Origin: Methylobacterium sp. BTF04
GTDB taxonomy: Bacteria > Pseudomonadota > Alphaproteobacteria > Rhizobiales > Beijerinckiaceae
Direction of reading: 5' to 3'
NCBI RefSeq assembly: GCF_010692745.1
Contig: NZ_JAAHTB010000008.1
Span: 82,264-146,263, forward strand
Length of the DNA stretch: 64,000 nucleotides
The notes under the pieces are model-generated. The model was not told where the DNA came from. It ran no database searches and worked only from the letters and a program-made list of their open reading frames with translations. The position numbers and the translations under genes are program-made. Shown here piece by piece: positions 17,867 through 28,459 of this stretch; the stretch's first letter is position 1; the number at the start of each line of letters is the position of its first letter.

Positions 17867-20385
17867 GCAAGCCCCATGAGCTTTTCCGGGCGCATCGCGT
17901 GTGGCCCATTGGGGAAATAGCGGGTGGCGATGGCGTCGGCGAGGCCCTCGAAGGCGTTCTCCAGGCGGGCGAGTGCGGCCCCGTCGAAATCACTCGCCTC
18001 CCCGGTGGCGAACTCCGCCCCCAGCTTGGCGGCGATCCGCCGGTGCGGTTCGGGCAGGCCGTCGACCCGCAGGGCCGGCAGGTCGGCGAGGTGGCGCTCG
18101 ATCGCTTCGACCTGAAATGCCACCGATCGTGGGTTGAACGGATCGAGCAGCACCATGTCGCGCACCGGTTCGAGGGCCACGCCCTGCATGTAGCGCGCGC
18201 CGAAGGAGACGTGGGAATCGCACAGCGACAGCATCACCCCGAGATCCTCCGCGGTGGCGGTGTCCCCGGCGAATTGCGTGGCGCAGGCACAGGTGTTGAT
18301 CGCCCGCTCGATACGCCGGCCGAGATCGACGAAGTGCCATCCCGCCGTCCGGTTCATGTTCTCCTGCGCCAGTCCCGACAGGGCGGCGATGTGCCCGAGC
18401 GCCCGCTCGGCCAATGCCAAGAGCTGAGCTTCTGCCAAGTCCCGCTTCGGGTCGAGGTCGAGGACGTCGCGCAGATCGGCCAATGTGCGCCACGCCTCTC
18501 CCGAGAGGCGTTCGCGCAGGGAGGCGGCGTTGGCCCGCGCCGACAGGCTGTGCGACAGGGCGGAACCGTAGGCCTCGCGTCCGCTGAGTGCCTCCTGCGC
18601 CAGTTCCGCCGTGGGCATGTCGGGGGCGGCGATCGCTCCCCACTCGTCGAGGAGGGCGCGGATGCGCAGGGCCGTCGGCGCCTTGGCATCGCCCGCCATG
18701 TCGGCGATCACCGCGCCGCCGACGCTGCCGAGATGGGCCACCACGAGGCGGATCACCGCCTCTGCGCGCTCGACGTAGCGCCCGAACCAGAACAGGTTGT
18801 CGGCGGCCCGTGACGGCAAGTGGCCGGCGATGCGGCGGACCCGCGGCGCGCCCTGCTGCATCAGCGAGACCGCTTCCACCGGCGTATCCGACAGGACCCA
18901 GACGTCGGCCGACTTGATGCCCGCCCGCATCTCGATGGGCTCCACGTCGGGCCGCTCGGAAATGCGGCAGAACCCGCCGGGCATCACACGCCATCCGCCA
19001 TCCGCCGTGGCAGCCGCGAACACCCGCAGGACGAAGGGACGCGGCGTCAGGCGCAGACCTCCGGGCGTGCGCTCCCAGGCCGGCATGGTCGAAAGCGGTG
19101 CGGCCTCCTGTGCAACGTAGTCGAACGGACGGTCGCGCAGGGCCGCAACCACGCGGTCGCGCTCCGCTCCCAGCGCATGCGGACCCATGATCGCGTCGCG
19201 CGCCGCGCCTTTGGGTGGGGTCGCTACGGGCCGCAACGTCAGGCCGTCGAGGTTGTCGCGGACATAGGCGAGCGAGTCCGGATCGCCGCACCACCAGGTG
19301 CGGGGGCCGGTGAGCGCCAGTTCGGTGCCGAGCAGCTTTTGCGCGATGCCGGGCAGGTAGGCGGCCAATGCCCCCGATTCGAGAAAGCCCGATCCCGGCA
19401 TATTGCCGACCACGAGGCTGCCGTTGCGCAGGGCTTCGACGAGGCCGGGCACGCCCAGGCGCGAGGCCGGGTTGAGTTCGAGCGGGTCGACGTAGTCGGA
19501 ATCGATGCGCCGCCACAGCACGTCGGCCCGCTTCAGGCCCGAGACTGTGCGGATATGCAGGGCTCCGTCCTGCATCACGAGGTCGTCGCCTTCGACCAGC
19601 AGCAGGCCGAGATAGCGGGCAAGTGCTGCCTGCTCGACATAGGTCGAGCTGAACGGGCCGGAGGTCAGCAGGCAGATGCGCGGGTCGCTGCGCTGCGCGC
19701 CCACCGCGAGGCCATCGCGAAACGCCTGGAAGAACGTGGCGAGGCGCTCGACGTGCAGGTCGGTGTGGATGTCCGGGAAGGCGCGGGTCAACACCATCCG
19801 GTTCTCCAGCGCGTAGCCGGGGCCGGAGGGGGATTGTGTCCGGTCGGCGAGCACGCGCCAGCGTCCGTCGCGGCCGCGGGTGATATCGGCCGCATAGAAC
19901 TTGAGGAAGCGGCCGCCGGGGGGCGCCACATGCACCATCGGGCGCATGAATTCGGGACTTCCCGCAACGACGGCCGCCGGCAGCAGTCCCTCCTCAACGA
20001 GACGGCCGGCGCCATACACGTCGGCGAGGATCGCTTCCATCAGCGAGGCACGCTGGATGATGCCGGCGCCGAGCGCCTGCCAATCGGCGTGCTCGACGAC
20101 GAGGGGAAGCGAGCCGAGCGGCCAGGCATGCTCGCGCCTGTCGCCGTAGATCCGGTACGAGATGCCGGTATCGCGGATGTGGCGCTCGGCCGAAGTGAAC
20201 CGAGCCGCGATCTGCGTCTCGCTCAGGGCGCCCAGACGGTCGAGCAGACGTGGCCACCCGCCCTTGGGGCGACCGGCGGAGTCCATGAACTCGTCGGGTA
20301 CGCCCGGTTGCGGCCGGTAGCCGGAGGTCCAGCGTGCCAGCCGTTCCGCTCGCCCGGAGACCTCCGCCACGGCCAGGTCGGTCAT
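17863..20385 (-). CDS. Circularly permuted ATP-grasp / alpha-E fusion protein
   Basis: An 840-residue protein. The N-terminal ~480 residues are a circularly permuted type 2 ATP-grasp ligase ([53 protein letters not shown]). The C-terminal ~310 residues, from [20 protein letters not shown], are an all-helical alpha-E (DUF403) domain. In many genomes these are separate genes; here they are fused. The family is predicted to form amide bonds, perhaps making or attaching a small peptide. The ATG at 20385 overlaps the upstream stop by four bases, which supports this start over a longer frame. Confidence 0.93.
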   Translation of the reverse strand: MTDLAVAEVSGRAERLARWTSGYRPQPGVPDEFMDSAGRPKGGWPRLLDRLGALSETQIAARFTSAERHIRDTGISYRIYGDRREHAWPLGSLPLVVEHADWQALGAGIIQRASLMEAILADVYGAGRLVEEGLLPAAVVAGSPEFMRPMVHVAPPGGRFLKFYAADITRGRDGRWRVLADRTQSPSGPGYALENRMVLTRAFPDIHTDLHVERLATFFQAFRDGLAVGAQRSDPRICLLTSGPFSSTYVEQAALARYLGLLLVEGDDLVMQDGALHIRTVSGLKRADVLWRRIDSDYVDPLELNPASRLGVPGLVEALRNGSLVVGNMPGSGFLESGALAAYLPGIAQKLLGTELALTGPRTWWCGDPDSLAYVRDNLDGLTLRPVATPPKGAARDAIMGPHALGAERDRVVAALRDRPFDYVAQEAAPLSTMPAWERTPGGLRLTPRPFVLRVFAAATADGGWRVMPGGFCRISERPDVEPIEMRAGIKSADVWVLSDTPVEAVSLMQQGAPRVRRIAGHLPSRAADNLFWFGRYVERAEAVIRLVVAHLGSVGGAVIADMAGDAKAPTALRIRALLDEWGAIAAPDMPTAELAQEALSGREAYGSALSHSLSARANAASLRERLSGEAWRTLADLRDVLDLDPKRDLAEAQLLALAERALGHIAALSGLAQENMNRTAGWHFVDLGRRIERAINTCACATQFAGDTATAEDLGVMLSLCDSHVSFGARYMQGVALEPVRDMVLLDPFNPRSVAFQVEAIERHLADLPALRVDGLPEPHRRIAAKLGAEFATGEASDFDGAALARLENAFEGLADAIATRYFPNGPHAMRPEKLMGLA

Positions 20386-23300
20386 TGGGGCGACGGTGTC
20401 CGCAGGTCGAGGGTCATCGGGAACTCGCGGCTCGTCTCTTCTACCGGCATCGCGACCTTGCCGGGGGTGTGGCCGTGGGCCTGGAAGCGGGCGAGGCGGC
20501 GCCCCTCCGCTTCGTAGGTGTTGACCGGGAAGGTCTCGTAGTTGCGCCCCCCCGGATGGCTGACGTGATAGCGACACCCGCCGAGCGATCGGCCACTCCA
20601 GGCATCGAGGATATCGATGGTCAACGGTGCGTGGGCCGGGATCGTCGGGTGCATCGACGATGCCGGCTGCCACGCCTTGAACCGCAGGCCCGCAACGGCC
20701 TCTCCGGATACGCCGGTGCTGGTCATCGGCAATCGGCGTCCGTTGCAGCTGATCACGTGCCGGCCGGGGACAAAGCCCTCGACCTTCACCTGAAGCCGCT
20801 CCACGGAGCTGTCGACGTAACGCACGGTGCCTCCGATGGCGCCCTCCTCGCCCAGCACGTGCCAGGGCTCCAGGGCTTGGCGCAGCTCAAGCTTCACGCC
20901 GCCATGCTCCACCGTCCCGAAGACCGGGAAGCGGAACTCGCGCTGCGCGACGAAGGCCGCAGGATCGAAGTCGTAGCCGGCTGCCCGCAGATCCTCCAGC
21001 ACGCCGACGAAGTCGGCCCACAGGAAGTGCGGCAGCATGAAACGATCGTGCAGGCCCGTGCCCCAGCGGACACAGCCACCGGTTTGCGGCTCGCGCCACA
21101 GCCAGGCGACGATGGCGCGCAGCAGGAGCTGCTGGGCCAGGCTCATGCGCGGGTCCGGCGGCATCTCGAAGGAGCGGAACTCGAGCAGCCCGAGGCGTCC
21201 CGTCGGCCCGTCCGGCGAGTACAGCTTGTCGATGCAGATCTCGGAGCGATGGGTGTTGCCCGTCACATCCACGAGGATGTTGCGGAAGATGCGATCCACC
21301 AGCCAGCGCGGAATATTGGGCTCGTCGGGCTTGGGAACCTGCGCCATGGCGATTTCGAGCTCGTAGAGCCCGTCATGACGCGCCTCGTCCATGCGCGGGG
21401 CCTGGCTCGTGGGGCCGATATACAGACCCGAGAACAGGTACGACATCGCCGGGTGGCGCTGCCAGTAGAGTACGAGGCTCTTGAGCAGATCGGGCCGTCG
21501 GAGGAACGGGGAATCGGCCGGCGTCGCGCCGCCCAGCACCACGTGGTTGCCGCCGCCGGTGCCGGTGTGGCGTCCATCGGTCATGAACTTCTGCGCACCG
21601 AGGCGGATCTGGCGGGCATCCTCGTACAGGTCGGTGGTGATCGTCACCGCGTCGCGCCAGGTCGGAGCCGGGTGGACGTTGACCTCGATCACGCCGGGAT
21701 CGGGAGTGACCTTGATGACGTTCATGCGCGGGTCGAACGGCGGCTCGTAGCCTTCGATATGCAGCGGCTGCTTGAGTTCGGCGGCGGCCTCCTCGAGATA
21801 GCCGAGCAGCTCGAGATACTCGTCCACGCGCTCGAGCGGCGGCATGAAGACGTGAAGCAGGCCGTCGCGCGGCTCCACCGCGAAAGCGGTGCGGACGGCG
21901 ACGCCCGTGACACCCGAGCCATTGATGGTCTCGGGACCGGAATGACCCTCGGGCAGAGCACCGCGCGCCTCCAGCGGATCCTGCGGCTGGTAATAGGGGT
22001 AGTTCTCCGGCGCCACATAGGGCAGCGACGAGAGCGGCAGACGGTAGCCCACCGGCGAGTCGCCCGGTGTGAGGAAGGCGTGATCGCGGCGGAACTCCCA
22101 GCCTTCGGAGATCCAGAGGCGCTCTGCCGCCTCATCCTTGTCGCTGGGACTCGCCTTGCCGATGGGCAGGCTCGCGAGCGGCAGCGCATAGCCGGCGGCC
22201 TCGCCGAGGCCGCGCTCGAAGACGCGGGCCATCCGCGCATTGGCCTCTGGGTTGGGGAAATGCGGCTCGGAGGTCGTGACGTTGACCGGCAGCTCGTCGC
22301 GCTTCTCAGCCCAGTAGACCGGGTCCTCGAAGGCGGGGAAAACGTAGGGTCCGAGGCCGAGGCGCTTGGCGACCGCGTCGATCAGCGCCTTGGCCTTGGT
22401 CGAATCCGCATCGCGCGGGCCGTCCTCGGCGGCGATGAGCTCTGCGTTCTTCCAGATCGGCTTGCCGTCCCGGCGCCAGTACAGGGCGAAGGCCCAGCGC
22501 GGCAGGCTCTCGCCCGGATACCACTTGCCCTGGCCGTAATGCAGCATGCCGCCGGGTGCGAAGCGGGTGCGCAGGCGACGGATCAGCTTGTCGGCCAGAC
22601 CGCGCTTCGTCGGTCCGACCGCGGCGGCGTTCCATTCCGCCGATTCGAAATCGTCGATGGAGACGAAGGTCGGCTCGCCGCCCATGGTCAGCCGCACGTC
22701 CTGCTCGGCGAGGTCGGCGTCGATGCGATCGCCCAGCGCGTCCATGGCCGCCCAGATCTCTTCCGAGAACGGCTTAGTGATGCGTGGGGCCTCGGCCACG
22801 CGCGTCACCGTCATCTCGAAGCCGAACTCCACTTCCGCCGGCTCGGCGAGCCCTGAGATGGGGGATGCGGAATTGTAGTGCGGGGTCGCGGCCAGCGGGA
22901 TGTGGCCCTCGCCGCACAGCAGGCCGGAGGTGGCATCGAGCCCGATCCATCCCGCGCCGGGCAGGAAGACCTCCGCCCATGCGTGCAGATCGGTGAAATC
23001 GGTGGCGGTTCCAACCGGGCCATCCACCGCGGTGGTGTCGGGGACGAGCTGAATCAGGTAGCCCGAGACGAAGCGCGCCGCGAGGCCGATGCGGCGCAGG
23101 ATCTGCACCATCAGCCATGCCGAGTCGCGGCACGAACCGCTCTTCAGCGTCAAGGTTTCGGCGGCGGTCTGCACGCCCGGCTCCATGCGGACGCCGTAGG
23201 TGATCTCCTGCGCCACCTGCGCGTTCAACGCCACCAGGAATAGTACCGTGTTCGGCTCGGCCGGCAGGTGCTCGAGGAACGCGTCCACCTCGGGCGCCAT

Positions 23301-23669
23301 GGCGTCGTCGAGGACGAGATAGGGCTTCAGTTCTGCGGTCAGGTCGTCCGCATAGGTGAAGCCGCGGGTCTGTGCGTACTCCTCCACGAAGAAGTCGAAT
23401 GGGTTGATCACCGACATGTCGGCGGTCAGGTCGACCTCGATCTTCAGCTCGGTCGTCTTCTCAGGGAAGATGATGCGCGCGAGCCAGTTGCCGTTGGGGT
23501 CCTGCTGCCAGTTGATGAAGTGGTTCTCGGGCAGAACCTTCAGCGAATAGGCCGGCACGGCCGTGCGCGCATGCGGTGCGGGCCGCAGGCGGATAACCTG
23601 TGGACCCAGCGCAATCGGCCGGTCGTAGGTGTAGTGGGTGACGTGATGCAGGGCGGCTTTGATCGACAC
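20382..23669 (-). CDS. Large transglutaminase/DUF2126 protein
   Basis: A 1095-residue protein, first gene of the operon. Residues 1-~290 are a transglutaminase-like domain with triad C180 ([12 protein letters not shown]), H229 (DLHAWAEVF) and D245 (GLDATSG). The remaining ~800 residues are the DUF2126 region, rich in conserved GG, H and E motifs ([27 protein letters not shown]), which may be a second catalytic unit related to amidoligases. No signal peptide is present. The ATG at 23669 leaves a 464-bp divergent gap to the zinc peptidase gene. The function is unknown; participation with the ATP-grasp protein in peptide synthesis or tagging is the published prediction for the family. Confidence 0.92.
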   Translation of the reverse strand: MSIKAALHHVTHYTYDRPIALGPQVIRLRPAPHARTAVPAYSLKVLPENHFINWQQDPNGNWLARIIFPEKTTELKIEVDLTADMSVINPFDFFVEEYAQTRGFTYADDLTAELKPYLVLDDAMAPEVDAFLEHLPAEPNTVLFLVALNAQVAQEITYGVRMEPGVQTAAETLTLKSGSCRDSAWLMVQILRRIGLAARFVSGYLIQLVPDTTAVDGPVGTATDFTDLHAWAEVFLPGAGWIGLDATSGLLCGEGHIPLAATPHYNSASPISGLAEPAEVEFGFEMTVTRVAEAPRITKPFSEEIWAAMDALGDRIDADLAEQDVRLTMGGEPTFVSIDDFESAEWNAAAVGPTKRGLADKLIRRLRTRFAPGGMLHYGQGKWYPGESLPRWAFALYWRRDGKPIWKNAELIAAEDGPRDADSTKAKALIDAVAKRLGLGPYVFPAFEDPVYWAEKRDELPVNVTTSEPHFPNPEANARMARVFERGLGEAAGYALPLASLPIGKASPSDKDEAAERLWISEGWEFRRDHAFLTPGDSPVGYRLPLSSLPYVAPENYPYYQPQDPLEARGALPEGHSGPETINGSGVTGVAVRTAFAVEPRDGLLHVFMPPLERVDEYLELLGYLEEAAAELKQPLHIEGYEPPFDPRMNVIKVTPDPGVIEVNVHPAPTWRDAVTITTDLYEDARQIRLGAQKFMTDGRHTGTGGGNHVVLGGATPADSPFLRRPDLLKSLVLYWQRHPAMSYLFSGLYIGPTSQAPRMDEARHDGLYELEIAMAQVPKPDEPNIPRWLVDRIFRNILVDVTGNTHRSEICIDKLYSPDGPTGRLGLLEFRSFEMPPDPRMSLAQQLLLRAIVAWLWREPQTGGCVRWGTGLHDRFMLPHFLWADFVGVLEDLRAAGYDFDPAAFVAQREFRFPVFGTVEHGGVKLELRQALEPWHVLGEEGAIGGTVRYVDSSVERLQVKVEGFVPGRHVISCNGRRLPMTSTGVSGEAVAGLRFKAWQPASSMHPTIPAHAPLTIDILDAWSGRSLGGCRYHVSHPGGRNYETFPVNTYEAEGRRLARFQAHGHTPGKVAMPVEETSREFPMTLDLRTPSPQ

Positions 23670-24133
23670 GGGGACTCCCGCAGTACCAGGACATGGAGCC
23701 GGGCGGGCGAGGACGTATTCGCGCCGGCTGCGGAGAAACGAGGCACCGCCTTGCGGTGCCTCGGAAGAAGGTCATCAGTTCCATACGCCAACGGTCACCC
23801 GTGTGCGATGGGTCGTTTCTGGCACGCACCGGTGGATCGCGGGCCGGATGGCGTGAGCGGCCATCCCTGCCAGCGTTTCGCCGAAAGCTGCGCCGGGCCG
23901 GACTTGTACGCAAGTTTCGTGCATCATTGCGTGTCGGAAAATGATGGACCGGGGCGCTCTCCAGTATGGAGTTGGAACTTCCCTCACTGCCCGGCTTTGG
24001 TTGGCTTGCCGTGGGACCGCGGCCGGGCGGAGCCGTCCGCGTTGCAGATCCGGGAGCGGAGCAAGGGAAGAGTGGGGGCGCGCGGAGATCGGAACGGAGT
24101 GTGTAGGACAGGGATGGGTACCGAGCCGACTCA
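23670..24133. other. Divergent intergenic region, DUF2126 operon / zinc peptidase
   Basis: 464 bp with no convincing coding frame; short frames on both strands lack recognisable features. It should hold the two divergent promoters. I could not identify boxes or an operator with confidence. Confidence 0.5.
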
Positions 24134-25294
24134 ATGAAGATCTTCCAGTGCCAGGCTTGCGATCAGCCGATCAGCTTCGAGAGCACCGATTGCGAAAGCT
24201 GCGGGCGAAAGCTCGGCTACGTCTCCGACGTGCACGAGATGTCGGCGCTCGAGCCCTCGGGCACAATTTGGCATGCCTATGCCGACCCGGCGCGCAAGTA
24301 CCGTTTTTGCGCCAATGCCCAATACGGAGCGTGCAACTGGCTGGTGCCGGATGCGTCATCCGATCGCTACTGTACGACCTGCCGGCACAACCGGGTCGTG
24401 CCCGATCTGACCATCGCCTGGAACCTCACCCGCTGGCGCCAGATCGAGGCGGCCAAGCATCGGCTGTTCTACTCGCTCCTGCGCCTCAACCTGCCGCTGA
24501 TGACGCGCGACGAGAATCCGATCGCCGGCCTCGCCTTCGACTTCCTCGTCGATCCAGCCGAAAGCTACCGGGTCGGACCGCCGGTTCTCACCGGACACCG
24601 GAACGGGTTGATTACCCTCAACATCGCCGAAGCCGATGATGTCGAGCGCGAGCGGCGGCGGATGCTCTTCGGAGAATATTACCGCACTCTTCTCGGCCAT
24701 TTCCGCCACGAGATCGGACATTATTTCTGGAACGTTCTGGTGCGCTACGACCAGAGCCTGTGGACGTTCCGGTCGCTTTTCGGCGACGAGCGCGCGAATT
24801 ACAGCGGCGCGCTGCAGCGCCATTACGCCCATGGCGCGCCGGCGGATTGGGAGGACTCCTACGTCAGCGCCTATGCCAGCAGCCATCCCTGGGAGGATTT
24901 CGCCGAGACCTGGGCGCAGTACCTCCACATCGTCGATACCGTCGAGACCGCCAGCACCTTTGAAATGCACGTGCGTCCACGCCTGCGGCACGGGGCGAGC
25001 GAACCCGTGGTGATCGACTACGATCCCTATCGGATTTCCGATTTCAGTCGGCTCGTGGAGGCGTGGCTGCCGCTGACCTACGCGGTCAATTCGCTCAGCC
25101 GCAGCATGGGGCAGCCGGCCCTGTACCCGTTCAAGCTGACGCCGGCGGTGATCGCCAAGCTGTCCTTCATCCACGAGCGCATCGATTCCATTCGCTCCAT
25201 GGGGCATTCGATGGGCAGCGAGGAGGCCGGTTCGGACATTCTCAAGGCGGTGATCACCGGGCTGCGCCAACGCGTGGCGGCACCGAACGCCTGA
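24134..25294 (+). CDS. Zinc-ribbon putative metallopeptidase
   Basis: A 386-residue protein. The N-terminus holds two paired-cysteine zinc-ribbon-like sites (C6/C9-C20/C23 and C59/C67-C80/C83). A gluzincin-like HEIGH motif at 192-196 is followed by PWEDFAETWAQYLH, which supplies the third ligand and further active-site residues. It matches the family annotated as putative zinc-binding peptidases. It is divergent from the transglutaminase/ATP-grasp operon, and genes of this family recur beside such operons, so it probably cleaves a product or target of that system. No signal peptide is present, so it should be cytoplasmic. Confidence 0.88.
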   Translation: MKIFQCQACDQPISFESTDCESCGRKLGYVSDVHEMSALEPSGTIWHAYADPARKYRFCANAQYGACNWLVPDASSDRYCTTCRHNRVVPDLTIAWNLTRWRQIEAAKHRLFYSLLRLNLPLMTRDENPIAGLAFDFLVDPAESYRVGPPVLTGHRNGLITLNIAEADDVERERRRMLFGEYYRTLLGHFRHEIGHYFWNVLVRYDQSLWTFRSLFGDERANYSGALQRHYAHGAPADWEDSYVSAYASSHPWEDFAETWAQYLHIVDTVETASTFEMHVRPRLRHGASEPVVIDYDPYRISDFSRLVEAWLPLTYAVNSLSRSMGQPALYPFKLTPAVIAKLSFIHERIDSIRSMGHSMGSEEAGSDILKAVITGLRQRVAAPNA

Positions 25295-25298
25295 CAGT

Positions 25299-25694
25299 CT
25301 ACGCGGGTTCGATCGGCCGGGGCCGGCCCTCGTCGTCGATGGCGACGAAGGTGAACGTCGCTTCGGTGACCTTTTCGCGCGTCTGCGTACGGAAGCGGCG
25401 CGCCCAGGCTTCCACCTCGATCTTCATCGATGTTCGGCCGATCTTTCCGATGCGGGTGTAGACGCACAGGACGTCACCGACCCGCACGGGACGGATGAAG
25501 GTCATCGCGTCCACCGCCACCGTCACAACGCGGCCCTGCGTGCGGTCGACCCCCGCGATGCCACCCGCCTGGTCCATCTGCGACATCACCCAGCCGCCAA
25601 AGATGTCGCCGTTGGCATTGGTGTCCGCCGGCATCGCGCTGGTTCGGACCGTAAGGTCCCCGCGCGGACCGCCGCCCTCTTCCGTCTCCGCCAT
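25299..25694 (-). CDS. Acyl-CoA thioesterase, YciA-like hotdog
   Basis: A 131-residue single hotdog-fold thioesterase. The signature TNANGDIFGGWVMSQMDQAGG matches the YciA/BACH active-site helix with its Asn and Asp, and VAVDAMTFIRPVRVGD follows. It hydrolyses acyl-CoA esters; the substrate range is unknown. The ATG at 25694 (MAETEEGGG) is preferred to one nine residues upstream. It converges with the zinc peptidase gene, with only four bases between them. Confidence 0.9.
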   Translation of the reverse strand: MAETEEGGGPRGDLTVRTSAMPADTNANGDIFGGWVMSQMDQAGGIAGVDRTQGRVVTVAVDAMTFIRPVRVGDVLCVYTRIGKIGRTSMKIEVEAWARRFRTQTREKVTEATFTFVAIDDEGRPRPIEPA

Positions 25695-25871
25695 TTCGTC
25701 CCCTCGTCGCCTTCGGCTCACCCACCAGTGCCATCACTCCGGAAGGCGAATGCAACCTTCAGGAAGCGGCGAAGCAAAAACAAGGAATTACCAGCGGCGG
25801 AACGGATACGCGACTGGGCGCCATGCTCGATCGTGACCCGCGCCGGATAAGCCACGTTTGGGGGAGCCTGA

Positions 25872-26000
25872 TCAGGGCATCATACCCATGAATTTCAGGC
25901 ATCCGGCCACGATGACGGCAGCGACCGAGACGGCGAGTTCGAGGGGGATCGATTGCCAGAGGTCGTGGGTCTGGGTCTCGCGCGCGGCGATCTCGGTCAT
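25872..26000 (-). CDS. Small single-pass membrane protein, 42 aa
   Basis: A short polar N-terminus (MTEIAARETQTHD) is followed by one hydrophobic helix (LELAVSVAAVIVAGCLKFM). A strong ribosome-binding site, GGAGG, lies seven bases before the ATG, which is the main support for this small gene. I do not recognise the family. A longer in-frame reading from 26132 would cover the upstream terminator and is rejected. Confidence 0.6.
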   Translation of the reverse strand: MTEIAARETQTHDLWQSIPLELAVSVAAVIVAGCLKFMGMMP

Positions 26001-26110
26001 GGGCGTTCCTCCGGAGCGGCGCGATCTGATGTCGACCGTCTCACGAAAAGAACCATACAGCATCATTCTGCCGGTACCCACACCCGAACAGGCATTTTGG
26101 TGCAAGACGC

Positions 26111-26144
26111 AAAAAGCCCGGCGGCGAATCACGCGCGCCGGGCT
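26111..26144 (-). terminator. Rho-independent terminator of the YGP-repeat gene
   Basis: Read on the minus strand, a 9-bp stem AGCCCGGCG/CGCCGGGCT with a 12-nt loop is followed by a TTTTT run, starting 44 bp past the stop at 26188. Confidence 0.8.
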
Positions 26145-26187
26145 GATCGATGGCGAGCGATCCCGCTACCCGCGGGACCGAGCGCTA

Positions 26188-26487
26188 TCAGTAGAAGCGG
26201 CGCGGGCCGTAGAACCGGCGCGGACCATAGAACCGCCGTGGGCCATAGAAACGACGCGGGGCATAGTAGCGACGGCCATAGAACGGGCGCGGACCATAGA
26301 AGCGGCGCGGGCCATAGAACCGGCGACGGTAACCGTAATACTGCACCGTCTGGGCGACGGCGGGGGCTGCCTCGCTCTGAAGGGCGAGGGCAGGACCGAT
26401 CGGGGCGGCCGATGCGCCCTGGGGTGCCGCCGCGGCAAAGCCGAGAGCCAGCAGCGCGGCCAGCACGAGTTTCCTCAGCACGTTCAC
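26188..26487 (-). CDS. Secreted basic protein with RRFYGP tandem repeats
   Basis: A 99-residue protein with a clear signal peptide (NVLRKLVLAALLALGFAAAA, cleavage near ASA-A), a short Ala/Pro spacer, and a C-terminal half made of about seven copies of a hexamer, consensus RRFYGP or RPFYGP. The mature part is very rich in Arg, Tyr and Phe, so it may bind nucleic acids or polyanions, or crosslink through tyrosines; the function is unknown. I chose the GTG at 26487, which follows an AGGGAG site and begins the signal peptide directly. A terminator follows the gene. Confidence 0.78.
   Translation of the reverse strand: MNVLRKLVLAALLALGFAAAAPQGASAAPIGPALALQSEAAPAVAQTVQYYGYRRRFYGPRRFYGPRPFYGRRYYAPRRFYGPRRFYGPRRFYGPRRFY
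26191..26327. repeat. 18-bp tandem repeats encoding RRFYGP
   Basis: About seven imperfect copies of an 18-bp unit such as AGAACCGGCGCGGACCAT run up to the stop codon; one copy is shortened by three bases. The unit keeps the reading frame, so copy number can change without a frameshift. Confidence 0.8.
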
Positions 26488-26638
26488 AACTCCCTGGGAT
26501 ATGTCGAGTGACGCCACGATACGAAGTGGCCCGGATTTCAATCCGGTCGCATGCAACGCGTGAACAGGCAAAGCGTTGCTTTTGCCATTCGCGCGTCTGC
26601 GAATACGGTCAACCAACCATTCCCGGCGGGTATGCCGG

Positions 26639-26824
26639 TCAGGCGATCTTGGTGGTCATGTCGACGATCGAGGCCGCGGCGCTTTCCTTGACCAATGCGA
26701 TCCCGTGCTCGCAATCGGCGCGCCGGGCGTAGCCTTCGGCGGAATCGGCCACGACGTTGCCGTTCGCCACCCGCAGACGCCAACGCCACTCTCCGGCGGA
26801 ATCCCTGTAGAGTTCGAACCGCAT
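26639..26824 (-). CDS. DUF1508 (YegP-like) protein
   Basis: A 61-residue single DUF1508 domain: FELYRDSAGEWRWRLRVANG followed by GYARRADCEHGIALVK. E. coli YegP has two copies of this beta-beta-beta-alpha unit. The biochemical role of the family is unknown. It is complete and free-standing, between the repeat protein and the rhlE terminator. Confidence 0.82.
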   Translation of the reverse strand: MRFELYRDSAGEWRWRLRVANGNVVADSAEGYARRADCEHGIALVKESAAASIVDMTTKIA

Positions 26825-26904
26825 GGAAACCTCACTGGCTGCGCCTCGTGTCGCTCTTGAGATGGAGCGTCCGATCGGTGCGGCAATGGGGGTGACGCGA
26901 CATG

Positions 26905-26933
26905 AAAACGCCGCCCCGGAGAACCGGGACGGC
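26905..26933 (-). terminator. Rho-independent terminator of the DEAD-box helicase gene
   Basis: On the minus strand a 10-bp stem (GCCGTCCCGG/CCGGGGCGGC, one G-T pair) with a 4-nt loop is followed by G and TTTT, about 27 bp past the helicase stop. Confidence 0.75.
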
Positions 26934-26959
26934 GCGAATGTCAGAACGGTATGCAGCGA

Positions 26960-28459
26960 TCAGGAGCGCGGCGAGCGATCGAGCCAGCCGATGGCACGGC
27001 CTTCGCCGGGACCCGCGCCCTGCGGACGCGGGGTGCGCTGGCGATTGTCGCTGCGCGGCTCCGAGCGGGTCTCCTGCGGAGCGCCCTGGCGACGATCGCC
27101 ACGGGCTTCCTGCGACCGACCGGCGCCCTCGGGCCGGGCCGAGCGCGCGGGCGCGCCCTGGCCACCACGGCCACCGTCTCCGCCGCGGCCCTGGCCGGGA
27201 CGGCCACCACCGGGACGAGAACCGCCGGGGCGCTGACCCTGGCGCTGGCCGGGACGCTGACCCTGCGGAGCGGGACGACGCTCCTCGGCCTGGGCGGCGT
27301 CCATCGCCTCCTGGCGCGACGGAGGCGTGAAGCCCTCCGGGAAGGGGGCGACGGGGATCTTCTGGCGCGTGGTGCGCTCGATGTCCCGCAGGTAGGCCTT
27401 CTCTTCGTCGTTGCAGAACGAGATCGCGAGCCCGTTCGCCCCGGCGCGTGCGGTACGGCCGATGCGGTGGACGTAGCTCTCCGGCACGTTCGGCAGATCG
27501 TAGTTGATCACGTGGCTCACCGCTTCGACATCGATGCCGCGTGCGGCGATGTCGGTGGCCACGAGCACCCGGCAGGAGCCATCCTTGAAGGCGGCGAGGG
27601 CCCGCTCACGCTGGGGCTGGGACTTGTTGCCGTGGATGGCCGAGGCCGGAACGCCGACCTTCTCCAGACCGCGAACGACGCGGTCGGCGCCATGCTTGGT
27701 ACGGGTGAAGACGAGAACGCGCTCGATCTTGGGATCGCGCAGGATATGGCCCAGCAATGCCTGCTTCGCGCCGGTATGGGCGAAGATGACCTCCTGCGTG
27801 ACGCGCTCGGCGGTGGTGGCCACCGGCGTGACGGCGACCTGAACCGGGTCGCGCAGATACTGGTCGGCGAGGCCGGCGATGTTCTTCGGCATCGTGGCCG
27901 AAAAGAACAGGCTCTGGCGCTCCTTGGGCAGCATCTTCACGATGCGCTTCAGGGCGTGGATGAAGCCGAGGTCGAGCATCTGGTCGGCCTCGTCGAGGAC
28001 GAGGATCTCGACGGCCTCGAGGGTCAGCGAGCGGCGCTCGATGAGATCCATCAGGCGGCCCGGCGTGGCGACGAGGATGTCGACGCCGTTGGCGAGCGCC
28101 TTCTCCTGGCGGGAGATGGTGACGCCACCGAACACCACGGTGTTGGTGAACGAGAGATGCCGGCCATAATCCGAGAAGCTCTCGGCGATCTGGTTGGCGA
28201 GCTCGCGCGTGGGCGAGAGTACGAGCACGCGGCAGCCACGACGGATCGCCTTGCGCGGGTTCTGCGCGAGCCGGTGCAGGATCGGCAGCGCGAAGGCGGC
28301 GGTCTTGCCGGTGCCGGTCTGGGCGATGCCGCAGAGGTCGCGGCCTTCCATGGCGGGGCGGAGGGCCTGGGCCTGGATCGGGGTCGGCGTCTTGTAGCCG
28401 GCCTCCTCCAACGCGCGCAGCACGGGCTGTGCGAGGCCGAAATCGGTAAACTGGGTCAA
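26960..28459 (-). CDS. rhlE: DEAD-box RNA helicase, RhlE type
   Basis: A 499-residue ATP-dependent RNA helicase. The motifs are the Q motif ([11 protein letters not shown]), Walker A AQTGTGKT at 46-53, DEAD (VLDEADQM), SAT, and motif [12 protein letters not shown]. The last ~110 residues are an Arg/Gly/Pro/Gln-rich disordered tail typical of RhlE proteins and useful for RNA contact. It acts in RNA remodelling, ribosome assembly or cold adaptation. It is monocistronic, with its own terminator downstream and a 429-bp gap upstream. Confidence 0.93.
   Translation of the reverse strand: MTQFTDFGLAQPVLRALEEAGYKTPTPIQAQALRPAMEGRDLCGIAQTGTGKTAAFALPILHRLAQNPRKAIRRGCRVLVLSPTRELANQIAESFSDYGRHLSFTNTVVFGGVTISRQEKALANGVDILVATPGRLMDLIERRSLTLEAVEILVLDEADQMLDLGFIHALKRIVKMLPKERQSLFFSATMPKNIAGLADQYLRDPVQVAVTPVATTAERVTQEVIFAHTGAKQALLGHILRDPKIERVLVFTRTKHGADRVVRGLEKVGVPASAIHGNKSQPQRERALAAFKDGSCRVLVATDIAARGIDVEAVSHVINYDLPNVPESYVHRIGRTARAGANGLAISFCNDEEKAYLRDIERTTRQKIPVAPFPEGFTPPSRQEAMDAAQAEERRPAPQGQRPGQRQGQRPGGSRPGGGRPGQGRGGDGGRGGQGAPARSARPEGAGRSQEARGDRRQGAPQETRSEPRSDNRQRTPRPQGAGPGEGRAIGWLDRSPRS

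Noticed and set aside
20334..22856. Open frame of 840 codons on the + strand
   Set aside because: Antisense to the DUF2126 transglutaminase gene; no protein motifs were seen.
26191..26327. Possible CRISPR array
   Set aside because: The 18-bp units are contiguous without spacers and encode the RRFYGP repeats in frame, so they are coding tandem repeats.
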